Of a DNA stretch of 64,000 nt, positions 11,641-21,796 are shown piece by piece (position 1 is the stretch's first letter; every line of letters starts with the position of its first letter). The stretch lies in NCBI GenBank assembly GCA_036023115.1, contig JAYKKT010000080.1:10252501-10316500 (forward strand), written 5' to 3'. Position numbers and translations under genes: made by a program. Origin of the DNA: Brasenia schreberi (Eukaryota; Streptophyta; Magnoliopsida; Nymphaeales; Cabombaceae). Below the pieces are notes generated by a model. The model was not told where the DNA came from. It worked only from the letters and a program-made list of their open reading frames with translations, and made no database searches.

Positions 11641-13391
11641 TCACGAAGTAAATTCATGCTAATTGAAATAATATATATATATATAGCTTAAGAGCGAAAA
11701 GGCTCGAGTGCGCGTGAGTGTAAAGAGCGGAAAGGCTCGAGTGTTCGTGGGTGTATTCGTGTTTAATTCAACAGTTTAAGAGAGAAAAAGCTCGAGTGCT
11801 TGTGGGTGCGATTGCTCGACTTTCACAAAAGTAAACTCACGCGAATTTAAGTGCAACTCACTCGACGTTCACGAAAGTAAACCCACGCGAATTTAAAGTA
11901 AGTATACTTGCTTAAGAAAAGATGGGGTTCGAAGTATAGAAGTTTTATAATTGTATATTGGGGCAGAGAGCAGAAAGGCTCAAGTACTTGTGTGTGTGAT
12001 CGTGTTCATCCCCACCAGATAAGAGCGAAAAGGCTCAAGTGCTCGTGGGTGCGATCGTGTTCATGCACGAATATTACAACCCGGAGAGAGACTTTGCTCC
12101 ATTAATACAACCCGTTCCAAATTGAATTTAAAGGAGCAAAAGCAGTTTGAGGTAAAGTTTTAAAGACTTACACTTTTCCCTAACTCGAGCTCGGGATTTG
12201 TCTAGGTCAAGTCCAACCAGCCCCCAAGATGGTGTTGATGTGGTTCAACCAAGTCGAGCCAGTCCCAAGATGGTTCGGCTAGGTGCAGCCGGTCCAAGGT
12301 AGACCGGCCCAAGTGCACGTCAAGGTTCGACCACGTGGTGCAGCTGGATCTTGTCGTGGTTCAGCCCAAGGTAGGTCCTTGGTTCAGCCGAGTCAAAAGG
12401 GTTCAGCTGGTTCAGTCAAATTCAGTTGCAGCTCAAGGGTTTGTTGGGACAGCCAAGAGTGGGTTTGGTTGATGCAACCCAAGGTGGTTCAGCCCAAATC
12501 AAGGCCGGGTGCAGCAAGGGTTCAAGTCAAGGTGCAGTCAAGGTTCGGTTTTGTGCAGGTTGGCCAGCAAGTTCCCCAAGATTTGGTCAAGACAGGTGGC
12601 CAGCAAGATGGCTAGGCCAGCTGGGTTTGTGGTGCGGTCCGAGTCAAGGTGCTCAGCTGGGTTCGGCCAGCAAAGAGTGAGCTAGGTGGGTTCGGCTGGG
12701 TCAAAGGGTGGTTAGGTGCAGCACAAGGGTTCAGCCGTGAGCTACCCAAGTGGGTCGGTCCAGCCAAGTGTCGAGCCAGCCAAGGTAGATCGGTTAGCAA
12801 GATCAAAGGGTCGGTTTAGGTGGGGGTTCAGCTGGTGTCTTGGGTGGTCTAAGATGGCTCGGTTGGCCAGCAAGTGGGTTTGATTCGAGTCAAGGTCGGC
12901 CAGCACAAAATGGTCCGACTGAAGATGGTTCAGCCCAAGTCCAACCAGATTCGGCTAGAACCAAGTCCGAGCTCCAAGGTTCGGCCAAGAGGTTCAAGAT
13001 GCAGCCAGCCGGGTTCAATCAAGGGCAGGTTCAAGGTGCAGCCAAGTGGGTTTAGGGTGTGGTCAAAGGTTTTCAGCTGGGCCACTCAAGTTTGGTCAAG
13101 GCTTACCTTGGCTGCAGCCCTGGTTCAGTCAAAGGGGAGCTGGTCCTCCTTGGTCCACCATAGTCAAACTCGATCCAAGGTGCAGCCGGTCCAACTTTTG
13201 CAGCCCACCATAGTCAAGGTCTTCTTTGTTGCAGCCCACCCCTTAGGTCAAAGCCACAAGGTTGCAACCCATTAGCCCTATGTAGGGTCAACAAGGTCAA
13301 GCCCACCTTTGTTGACTTTCACTCACTCTCTCTTTTCCTTTCCCCAAGCTCCAAATGGCCAAACTTGTGCTCACGTGAACCCCTTTGGCCC

Positions 13392-13399
13392 TATTTATA
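13392..13399 (-). promoter_or_regulatory. TATA box of solo LTR
   Basis: The minus strand reads GGCC-TATAAATA-GGGCC. The flanks match the TATA context GGCCTATAAAAAGGGCC of the full-length element's LTRs. It marks the likely Pol II start about 30 bp downstream. Confidence 0.7.
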
Positions 13400-14101
13400 G
13401 GCCAAGGGTGGTTCTTGGTTTTGGGTTTGGATCCTAGGATCCAACCCAAACCAAATTCCAAATGGACCTCGATCTGGATTTTTTTGTTCAGATCCAATCC
13501 AAAATTTCCTTTTTGAGTCCTTCTTTGCTGAACGAAGTGAACGGTTTTTGAGCGGGCTCTGGTTCCTCAGCGACCCATTTTTAGGTTGGGTTTTTCCCAA
13601 TCCTTTTGTCTGGCCAATTTCTTACTTTCAGGACCGTTTGTCGTTTGGTTTTGATTTGTCTGGTCCCGTTTGGAGTTTTTACTTGATGAGATCAATCTTG
13701 GATTTTCCAACGAACTTCTGATTTTCGTTTTTAAGGCCTGGTGCTTGATCTCTGACAGCTTCATCAGGGTCTTAGCTTCTTCTTTTGTATTTTGGAGCTA
13801 AATTCTGATTTTGACATGGATGCCAGTTTTGATTTTCTGCCTCGTTTTTATCCGGATGGGCTGACCTTTACTTTTTTACCCGATCTTGACCTGGATTTTG
13901 GATCGGGTTTCACCTGTTTGTTTGAGCTGCTTTGCAAACCTTGGGTTTTTGGCTTGGTTCGAAAACCTTTATTTTGAAAGATTTTCTAAAAAAGGTTTAA
14001 ACTTCAAAATTTTGGGTTTTTTTACAAGTTCAAAAGATTGGGAGCTGGTTTTTGAAATTCAAGAGTTTGTTGAAAACGTTTCCATTTTGGGGTGTTTTAC
14101 A

Positions 14102-14106
14102 ATTAT
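14102..14106. repeat. Right target-site duplication ATTAT of solo LTR
   Basis: Perfect match to the left copy at 10922-10926. Confidence 0.85.
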
Positions 14107-14999
14107 ATAGGAAAAATTACAACTGGAAAATGATATAGTTGAGAAAGCCACTAAATAGTCATTGAGTAGGGAAGGAGGCCCCCTTCAATATTCCATAAAC
14201 CACATTCTATTTCAAAAACAAAATGTTTATTCCATAAAATATAACAATTTCCTTTTATAAATTAACGAAAGAGAGAAAGTTGTTTCTCCTAATTATAATG
14301 GACATCCAAGGCAAGGAAAGCATTATAGAAATAAAAGTAAAATAGAAGAGTTATAGACTGAGGTTCAATTTCACTCTGCTCTCTCTTTGACTCCTCTCTC
14401 TCTCTTTCCTATGTGAGAGGAGTCAATGAGAACAATCCACCTAGTAAGTTGTAGGGTATTAATGTTTTTTTAATTCATCTTAGAGGGTTTGTTCTGAGCA
14501 TAAATAGACATATTCCTGAATGAAAAAGGAGGTTGTTTGCTCTTGAGTCCTCTCTCTCACTCTTATCTTGCATAGGTGGCAAGTGATCGAGGCCTTATCA
14601 CCATCTTCTTGGTGTAGCGGTTTTGGTGTGTGTAGGAGTCATAATTTGTTCAACGTGTGTGTATGTGATTGTGCATGGAACTCGGTTTCACAAGTGTGTG
14701 TGAGCGTTTTCAGGTGAGCGCACACATGGTTTGTCAACTCTCTAATTAATTCAGTTCATATCCTCTCAACTCCATCTATTTCACATCAATTTTGATGCTT
14801 TCATTAATTTTGAGGGGATGGCAAATTAGAACTTTACCCCTCCACCAATACCATACAAATTATCAATGGAGCAAGCTCAGATCATAGTGCTAGAGTGAAG
14901 CCAGGAGGAGGTGTAGGTGGTGTAGCTCACTCGTGTTATTGACAGCTTGCTGCAACACCAAGCAACTCCATCCAACCAATCTCATCACAACGAGCTTGA
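14107..14999 (+). other. Probable LTR/leader of the chromovirus that follows
   Basis: No coding frame. It lies directly upstream of a chromovirus gag, so it is probably that element's LTR and leader, but neither a TG..CA boundary nor an initiator-Met PBS was recognised. A perfect 10-bp inverted repeat GACTCCTCTC..GAGAGGAGTC at about 14391-14427 flanks a CT-rich run. Confidence 0.4.
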
Positions 15000-15940
15000 A
15001 GAAGAAATGAACTATTGTGACCTAGGTTCCACATTCCAAAATCCTCATGATGTATGAACCGAACGACTAAAAGGATACCACCAAATATGCATCAAAATCC
15101 CTCTGTTCACAAGATTCAGTTCTCCTAAAGAATTTCTTTGTTGGGTTCAGCATGTGGATAAAAGTTTTGAGCACTATTGATACTCCGAAGAGCAGCAATG
15201 TAGGTTGGCTATGCTCAAGTTCACTGACTATACTAATCTATGGTTGGAGAGGTTTCGGGACCAGCAAAGAAGAGAAGGAAAAGGTAACAACGTCAATTGA
15301 GGTGTCATGAAGCGGATCATGCATTAACGATTTGTACCTGATTGCTATCGTTAAGAACTATACCTCAAGTTACAAAGTCTATAGTAGGGTGGACTTAGCA
15401 ACGAGGATTATGTCAAAGAATTTGAGACCCTCATGCTATAGTGTGAGATTCAAGAACCAAAGGAACAAACGTTTGCTCATTTCCTTGGTGGTTTGAACAA
15501 AGAGATCGTTGACATTGTAAAACTACAACCCTTCACGTTCATTGAATATGTTGTCACCTTGGCACTCAAAGTTGAGAGACAACGTAAGAAAGGCCCTTTC
15601 AAAGCTATTGCTCCAAAACTGTTTCCTACCAAATCCGGTCTCAATACCAACCAGGTTGTACCGGAGGGCAAAACGAAATTCTCTACCTCATCCGGACAGT
15701 TCGGTAGTAAAGTCAAGGAGTCAGCTGAAACCCCAAGTCAGGCTCCCTCGGTAGAGACATTAAATGCGTTAAATGTCTCGGGCATGGCCACATCGTTGCT
15801 CAGTGCCCAAACAAAAGAACAAAGGTTTTGTGCGGTACATCAGAGGATCTTGAAAGTGACGATGCAGCTCCTCCCAATGATGACGAAATTTCTGAGCATT
15901 TGGAATATGCTGATGAACTCCCAAATCGCACCCAATCTTG
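15000..15940 (+). pseudogene. Chromovirus gag with CCHC zinc knuckle
   Basis: The structural capsid and nucleocapsid polyprotein of a Ty3/gypsy chromovirus. From about 15095 the plus strand gives FSSPKEFLCWVQHVDKSFEHY, then FTDYTNLWLERF, RFVPDCY and FAHFLGGLNKEIVDIV, all standard capsid blocks. The CCHC knuckle CVKCLGHGHIVAQC lies at about 15772-15813, one frame away from the longest open frame. Several stops and at least one frameshift are present. The gag tail runs into RT palm sequence near 15,940 with no protease or RT finger region between, so a large internal deletion has joined them. Confidence 0.85.
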
Positions 15941-16514
15941 GACTCACAAATGCCCATAGGACCTTCATGTGTCTCACAAACCAAGTTCTACATGAATTCA
16001 TAGTCTAATTTGTCGTCGTCTATTTCATTGACATTTTGGTTTATAGCAAAGGAGTGGAAGAGTGTTTGATTCATGTAAGAAAGATTTTAGAAGTGTTGCA
16101 GGCGCAACACCTATTTGGTAATCTAAAGAAGTGTAGCTTTGAACAACTGCAAATTTAGTTCCTAGGGTTTATTGTTTCAAAACATAGAGTTGAAGCTGAT
16201 CTAGAGAAGATCAAAGCAATCCAAGACTGGTCGGTTCCGACCAACATTTTTGAGGTACAAAGTTTTCATGGATTAGCTTCATTTTATAGGAGATTCTTAA
16301 AGGATTTTAACAACATAATTGCCCCTTTAACTAAAAGGATTGGTAGCACTATTTGTTACACAAGGAATTTGTGATTCATATAGATCATAAATGCCTTAAA
16401 CATCTCAAAGGCCAAGGGAAGCTGAGCAAGCATCATGCCAAGTGGGTCGAGTATCTAGAAACTTTTCCCTACACAATTCAATATAAGGAAGGAAAAGCAA
16501 ACATAGTTGCAGAC
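15941..16514 (+). pseudogene. Chromovirus RT palm/thumb and RNase H (left half of nested host element)
   Basis: Starts abruptly at GLTNAHRTFM, an RT block, followed by the catalytic box, here YFID, within VVVYFIDILVYSK near 16010-16045. The connection block [14 protein letters not shown] comes next near 16160-16195, then [12 protein letters not shown], and an RNase H segment ending KANIVAD at 16514. Stops occur at about 16005 and 16155. The frame is cut at 16,514 by a Tat insertion and resumes at 31,850, where the reading continues with LSREH. The element was transcribed left to right. Confidence 0.9.
16510..16514. repeat. Left TSD CAGAC of the middle-level Tat insertion
   Basis: CAGAC here and at 31850-31854 flank the older Tat insertion (now a solo LTR). 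The three bases TGT at 16515-16517 are a duplicated copy of the start of that LTR. Confidence 0.85.
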
Positions 16515-16517
16515 TGT
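16513..16517. repeat. Left TSD ACTGT of the full-length Tat element
   Basis: Perfect match to 29126-29130. It spans the last 2 bp of the older TSD and the first 3 bp of the older LTR. Confidence 0.9.
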
Positions 16518-17351
16518 TGTAAACACCCAAAATAAAAATGTTTTTGAAATATTTCAAGAAAAGGTTTAAGAAAAATTCGCCAAGTTTTAAGTTCAATTCA
16601 TGAAGATCTTTTTCAAAAAGTTCAAAACTTGGAATTCAACTTGTTTAGAAAAGTTTTCAAAATTTACAAGTTTAAATCAATTCAAATCCTATGTTTTGAA
16701 CAAAGACTCATACATTTTCAAGGCCGAATCAACCAAGCCTAAATTCCATAACATGAAGGAGTTCAAGGCAAATACAGCAAGTGCCAAGACCCACTCGACT
16801 TGGAACAAGTCCACCATCCAATCCAAGTCCCAGCCGTGATGAAGCACACATCAACTCCAGCTCAAGACATGAAGCTCAAGCCCCGCATGGCTGCATGAAG
16901 CCTAATTTCACCAAGGGATATGATGTTCAATTAACCAAGTTGTATGAAGAATGCATCAAACACAAGCCCAAAGTAAGGATCAATCGATTGATCCAAGCCC
17001 CAAGTGGACGAGCCCAAATCAAGTGGGAGTTGAGACCATGAGGAATGAAACCGAATCAAGAAGAGAATCAAAACCAAACCTGCCCATTAAATAGGGAGCT
17101 GAATGAATCAAGAAATAAAGGCAAGACATAAGGCACGGCTGGTTTGCATTGAATCCTAGCCAAAGTTGAAGACCAGCCATATGATCCTAGGCCACAATCA
17201 AGTCAAATCGGTTGCAACCATGACCAGCCCACATGGGCCGGCCTAGGAGGACTCAATGGGGGACCATTGGGAGCTGGACATTGGGCCAAGATCCATCAAC
17301 AATGAGCTCCAACCCGTCCCATGGAATGCCCTGGAAACCAGCCTCTTGGCC

Positions 17352-17359
17352 TATAAAAA
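17352..17359 (+). promoter_or_regulatory. TATA box, 5' LTR
   Basis: TATAAAAA inside GGCC-TATAAAAA-GGGCC. This is the best core-promoter match in the LTR, with transcription expected about 30 bp downstream. Confidence 0.75.
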
Positions 17360-17630
17360 GGGCCAAGGAGTGGGGTGGGATGGATTCAAAAGAAAGAGAG
17401 GAAAGGCTGCTCAAAGGGGTTAGGTGCAGGAAACTCAAGCCAAGGGATGTCCAAGTGGGGAAGAAAGGTGAGTGCTAGATAGGTGAGAGGTGAGATAGAA
17501 GATTGAAGAAGAAAGAGCTTTGATAGGCCGAATTCATTCTTGAATTTCGGCCCTCTTGTAATCCAAACACAGGTAAGTAATGCTTTGTTTCATTCAATTC
17601 TCATCTTCTTCCTTTCAATTTGATTAAATT

Positions 17631-17675
17631 GGGGTTGTAATAATGGAGCTCAGCCTCCCCCCACGTTGTAATAGT
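17631..17675 (+). other. Conserved LTR block with GGAG..CTCC mini-hairpin
   Basis: GGGGTTGTAATAATGGAG followed by CTCAGC and CTCC, then TTGTAATA. The same block occurs in all Tat LTRs here: about 27971-28015, 58012-58055 (+), and on the minus strand 12071-12113, 30240-30270 and 50292-50339. Confidence 0.7.
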
Positions 17676-18650
17676 GATTAGCTTTCATTGCTTTTTATTT
17701 TAATTGATGGATGATCACCCACATGCACTCTACCTGTTTGATCTTCTACCCCAATATATTCTATAAATCCTCTATACTTCAAATCCCCTCTATGCTTAAG
17801 CTAATATATACATTTCAATTCGCGTGAGTTTTAATTCGGGACGTAATGTTGCTGTAATTTCAATTCGCGTGAGTTTTAATTCGTGATGTATAGTGGGTGC
17901 AATTTAAATTCGGGTGAGTTTGCATCATTACATTCCTAAAAACCGAAAACAAGATTTCCAACATCTCTGCATATGCTTCTTCCTACAATTTTAATTTCTT
18001 GATACTTGCTCCGATAGGACTGAAACTTGACACACTTGTTTCACACACATTACGCCACAGTAAATAAAAATTTCAATAATTTTAGGGCTATCCAACCCCG
18101 TGATAAAATTGGGAAAAGATTGAAGCACTTTCTAAACACTTGTTGCACAGTCAGATTTCCTAAAACAGAGGTTGGGTAAAAGTCCCATATCTCTATCCAT
18201 AGGAATCCAATTCAAGTGATTTTTATTGCATTGGAAAATCTGATATTCATAGCTTTCCAAAAATACCAAAATTATTAAATTCTGAATTTGGATCACTGAG
18301 ATACAAGCTCATCTTTGAGTCTCTGTATTTCTGGGACAGAGTAATTCCGGCTCAGTGTGTTAGGTCTATTCAAACATTTAATTTTGATTTAATATGTCTT
18401 CAAATTCATATCTGTAAAAAGAACAGGGTTCTCCACACTACCAGCTTCGTCTGGTAAAAGTTTGAGAATTTTTGGAGGCCTGTAGCACATTCAGATCGAC
18501 TTTAGAAACAAGCCTTGAAAACAGAAAACTCTGTTTTTCAGGACTTTGATTTCAAACATTGAATCAAAAGTGAACAAACCAAATTTTTTCAAAACACTGG
18601 TTGTTCACGTGATTTGAAGTAAAACTTGTTTGCAACTTGAAGTTTCTAAG

Positions 18651-18770
18651 CGCTTAAACCGACCCTTGAGCACCGGTTCAAGAATGTTTAAGTGAAAAGA
18701 GTCCGCTTGCCTACAATCGCCAAAAAGAGTAAGAAATATTTTAAATCTTTGCTAGTTTGTGTAAACTAGC
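18651..18770 (+). other. Conserved paired-stem structure and palindrome near LTR 3' end (5' LTR copy)
   Basis: Outer stem CGCTTAAAC (18651-18659) pairs with GTTTAAGTG (18686-18694). The inner hairpin CTTGAGC-ACCG-GTTCAAG occupies 18665-18682 with a G-U at its sixth pair. The palindrome at 18751-18770 folds into a 9-bp stem with one G-U. In other families the stem bases differ on both sides together. Confidence 0.75.
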
Positions 18771-18855
18771 TGGTATGCTCTCGCAAGCGTAGATACGAAA
18801 AGGTTCACTTTGAGTTTTCTATAGCTTGGGAGTGAAAATTTTCATGTCTACATAT

Positions 18856-18873
18856 TTGGCAACCTCGGTGGGA
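18856..18873 (+). other. Primer-binding site
   Basis: TTGGCAACCTCGGTGGGA starts three bases after the LTR end and is the expected site of tRNA 3'-end pairing for first-strand synthesis. The cognate tRNA cannot be named without a search. The related element at 59.4 kb has TTGGCACGCCCGGTGGGA in the same position. Confidence 0.75.
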
Positions 18874-18959
18874 CTCGGGTCCTAAGAAAACTTCAATTCA
18901 AATAAGTAGAACTTCAAAAATTTTCAAGAAAATATGTTTAACTTTGCTTGTAAACTTGT

Positions 18960-20330
18960 AGGATTTTTCCCAAAAACTCTGAATCATATCAAGTTCAGTC
19001 TCGTGCTCATCAAGTCCGTTTTCTAAAAAAATTTTGAAAACCCATTTCAAAAGGAAGAAAGAAGAGCTCAAATACTTGCGAAAAGAATTTGAGGCAAGGA
19101 TCGCCGCCCTTAGCCAAGAGGCCGAGGCGGTCAAGTCTTGCTCATCTCATGGCAAACAAGGCAAGGCTAGGAAAAAGCCAAGCAAGTCAAGAAAGCCCAA
19201 AGAAACCTCCGTCGTGGAGGGGGACAAAGAATATGAATCCTTCACACTAAAGGATCGAAAAGTCCTCTAACAACTGTTGAGAGGCCAAACAAAAGAGAAA
19301 AGATCGTACGCACTATTCGATTTTCTCCCTTCAGATTACCAAACAGATAGTGAGGACGACATACCGAACTTCCATCGGTATGATGGCACGGGGGATCCTA
19401 GATCCCACCTGCAGCTCTTTTCTCGCAGAGCCTACAAGAAAAAGGACTCTGCCAAGTGGATATATTGGTTCCCCCTCTCCCTTAAAGGAACCGCTTCGAA
19501 GTGGCTCGCTTCCTACGACTTGAGCCAATTCGTAACTTTCGAAGAGTTGGCGAATTGCTTCATGCAAAGGTTTTCCCATAACGTGGAAGTGACCCCCACT
19601 TTGAATACTTTAAGGGACACGAAACAAGCAACGAACAAGGATGCTCACGCATTCATCGTTCGATGGAGGTCTCTCCTTGGGAAAGTTAGAGAGCCCATTT
19701 TCGAGGGATGCGCAGTCATGCTCATCCTCGAAAATTTCAAAACAGAGTTGAAAGCACTTCTTTCACTCCACGAAATTTCAACTTTTCACAAGTTAATAAA
19801 AAATGCCTCCCACTTCGAAGCCAACATGAAAAAGGGGGTCTATGATAATCTATGAAAAGTAAAAATCTTTTCAATACCACGCTTTGAAAAACTCAGGACT
19901 TACGGGCTACCCGCTGTGGACAATGGGGCAAAACCCCAAAAGGTTGTAAATGTCTGAGTGAAATCGAGCTCGGCCGACACTTCAAAATCCGAACCTAAAA
20001 ATAAAAAGGTTCAAAAGTCTTTTGAAAAGAGAGAGTATACCCCGCTTGGGCAACCCATTTCAGAGGTCCTCGACCTCCTGCTCGCCTAGGGAATGGTAAC
20101 ACTCCCCGATATTTCAGAGGGGACACCCCAAAAGGGAAATTTTGGAACAAATTTTGCAAGTATCATAGGCTCAAGGGCCATGATACAAATAAGTGTTACA
20201 CTCTTTTAAATAAAATTGAGAACTTGATAGAGCAGGGTCGGCTTAAGGTCACCGAGGAACCGGAGCCCACCCAAGCCATCCTTAAGGAGCCCTTCCCCAA
20301 CCATGCAAGCACTAGTGGGAAGGACAAAGA
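18960..20330 (+). pseudogene. Tat gag (capsid), broken
   Basis: Structural capsid protein of the Tat element. Readable parts are a charged coiled segment EFEARIAALSQEAE near 19085-19125, then a Lys-rich segment and YALFDFLPSDYQTDSEDDIPNFH near 19309-19375. LQLFSRRAYKKK and WIYWFPLSLKGTASKWLASYDL come next, with FMQRFSHNVEVTPTLNTLRDTK to about 19630. A knuckle-like CKYHRLKGHDTNKC lies near 20155-20195. A TAA at 19268 stands where the sister copy at 59.8 kb has a Gln codon, and further breaks follow after 19855. The N-terminal start codon is not preserved. Confidence 0.85.
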
Positions 20331-20879
20331 GGTATGTGGTTTCACAACTTCCTTGAATTGTTTGTAGCATGCATTGCATACGGACTTCACTACTTGTCAC
20401 ACACCACTTCTCGTAATAAAAAAAGCCAAACAAGTAGTGATCCGGGGAGCGCTTAGAGTCCCTTCCCCGGCTAGAACCTTATTAGAGATTTGGGGTGCTC
20501 CGAAGCACCAAGCTAGAGCCCACCTAGGAACGAGCCATAGGGAGGGTGTGGATGAGGTGACTAGGTCTGAAGGATCTACAACTCCCACACTTAGCAAAAG
20601 ATGCTAGCAAGAAAGTGGTCGTTGTCCCTGGCCCTTCAAAATCATGCATTCCCAAAGCATCGCATCTCATGGGTAAAAACAATGTGTTAACCCCATATGA
20701 TTTCGAAAATCACCTTGCTAAGATTCCCATAAAACATGTCTATCCTAGAACTCATCTAAACGTCTCCTAGGCATAGACAAGTCTTAGAAAAAATCTTAGA
20801 AAGGGCTAAGGTTAACTCAACCATAACCCCTGAGTCCCTATCCTTCCTAGTCTCACCCATCTGTGCTAAGGCCTCGATC
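20331..20879 (+). pseudogene. Gag-protease spacer, frame-broken
   Basis: Scattered matches to the gag-protease spacer of the sister copy (60.9-61.5 kb), for example VVIRG near 20434-20450, VTRS near 20557 and SILELI-like residues near 20740, occur in shifting frames. No separate domain is recognised. Confidence 0.55.
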
Positions 20880-21290
20880 GTGTTCTCAGAAGATGAGCTA
20901 GAACGACCATACAAAACCCACAATCAAGCCTTGCATATAGAGGTGGTATTGAATCACCATCCTCTAGCCAAGTGTTTGGTTAATGGGGGAGGAGGTCTAA
21001 ACATACTTCCATTACACGTGGCCTACCAAGTCGGAGTCACCTTAACTTCCCTAACTCCAAGTTTCATCGTGATCACGGGATACGATGGAAATGCATCGAA
21101 ACCTTTAGGAGTCGTAGAGTTACCCATGGAGGTAGGGGGTATAAATCATACGGGAGTGTTCCATGTCTTAGACATACACCCCCATTACAACCTACTCCTA
21201 GGAAGACCGTGGATGCATAGCCTTTGGGTCATGCCATCCACCTTCCATAGGTGTTTCAAGATCTCCCACGAAAGCCTGTGGTAATTCTAG
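20880..21290 (+). pseudogene. Tat aspartic protease with Asn for catalytic Asp
   Basis: Retropepsin-type protease that would cut the polyprotein. The fold markers are HIEVVLNHHPLAKCLV, the active-site box NGGGG near 20982-20996, ILPLHVAYQVGV, VITGYDGNASKPLG and YNLLLGRPWMHSL near 21185-21225. The sister copy has DGGGG at the active site, so the catalytic Asp codon GAT has become AAT here. That alone would inactivate the enzyme. The frame breaks after about 21284, and the conserved tail continues in another frame to 21,520. Confidence 0.85.
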
Positions 21291-21796
21291 GAGAAAACCA
21301 CCCTCAGCTTAGGGGAGTTCAAAACTTCCCTTGCTTGTCAAGCCATCAAACCCATGAGTCAAACCTAGGAAAACCCTTGGTTGACCCATCCAAGTTCATC
21401 CTAAAGAGACCTAAGGATGTCGTGCATATCAAGGAGCAGCCCAAGACTTGCCCGCCCAAGACCATGACCATCCTAAGAAAAACCAAGACCCAAATCCTTC
21501 CCAAACAAGAAAGTGTTTGAGCATGACATGGATGACACCAAGTTCCAAGGCCATCCACTTTACAAAACGTTTTCAAAATTAAAAAAGCCTTGGAACATGA
21601 TGTTAAACATGGGTTACATGCCTTATCAAGGCTTAGGGAACCAAAACCAGAGTCACCTAGAGCCTATAGTGTCAAACTCTAACCCAAACCGGTATTCCAT
21701 ACCCCCGAACCACCACCCACGACCACTTGGGTCAAGGGTTCCCTAGAACCTTCTAACACCGAAACCTATGACTTAGACCTCTTGTTTAGAGCCTAA
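21291..21796 (+). pseudogene. Post-protease tail ending at a conserved stop
   Basis: Matches the sister copy's tail (61.85-62.42 kb) across two frames. Shared segments include HPQLRGV, NMGYMPYQGLG near 21607-21640 and a final DLDLLFRA before TAA near 21795. The sister copy ends DLLFRV-stop at the equivalent place. Both are followed by a pyrimidine-rich TTTTCTTTGTAG-like string. Confidence 0.7.

Larger units (their letters stand above)
10927..14101 (-). mobile_element. Solo Tat LTR (3,175 bp) flanked by perfect TSD
   Basis: On the minus strand the LTR begins TGTAAAACACCCC (14101 downward) and ends at 10927 in a TTTACA end. It is flanked by ATTAT on both sides. No internal region remains, so it arose by LTR-LTR recombination. 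In sense order it contains a TATA box at 13399-13392, a GC-rich segment of repeated GGTTCAGCC-like words (about 13300-12200), and a GGGTTGTA..GGAG..CTC block near 12071-12113. A 42-bp tandem array (11640-11432) and the paired-stem structure and palindrome (11128-11008) follow. Open frames inside, such as those at 12.3-13.3 kb and 13.8-14.1 kb, are by-products of base composition. Confidence 0.9.
16518..18852 (+). repeat. 5' LTR of the full-length Tat element
   Basis: Carries a TATA box at 17352, a conserved GGGTTGTAATAATGGAG block at 17631-17675, and two to three copies of an AATTCGCGTGAGTTTTAATTC-like word at 17816-17930. The paired-stem structure at 18651-18694 and the palindrome at 18751-18770 follow. 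Short ORFs at 16.6-17.5 kb are LTR sequence; the same ORFs recur at 26.9-27.8 kb in the 3' LTR. Confidence 0.95.

Noticed and set aside
11398..11662. Repeat proteins with 14-residue units on both strands
   Set aside because: Produced by a 42-bp non-coding tandem repeat in an LTR.
12283..13275. Several 70-133 codon ORFs
   Set aside because: They lie in the GC-rich word array of a solo LTR, overlap in several frames and have no domain.
16600..17478. ORFs of 60-86 codons repeated at 26,920-27,764
   Set aside because: They are in the two LTRs of one element; the repetition reflects LTR identity, not a gene family.
18856..18873. Naming the primer tRNA for the Tat elements
   Set aside because: The PBS is clear, but matching it to a specific tRNA needs the genome's tRNA set; any name would be a guess.
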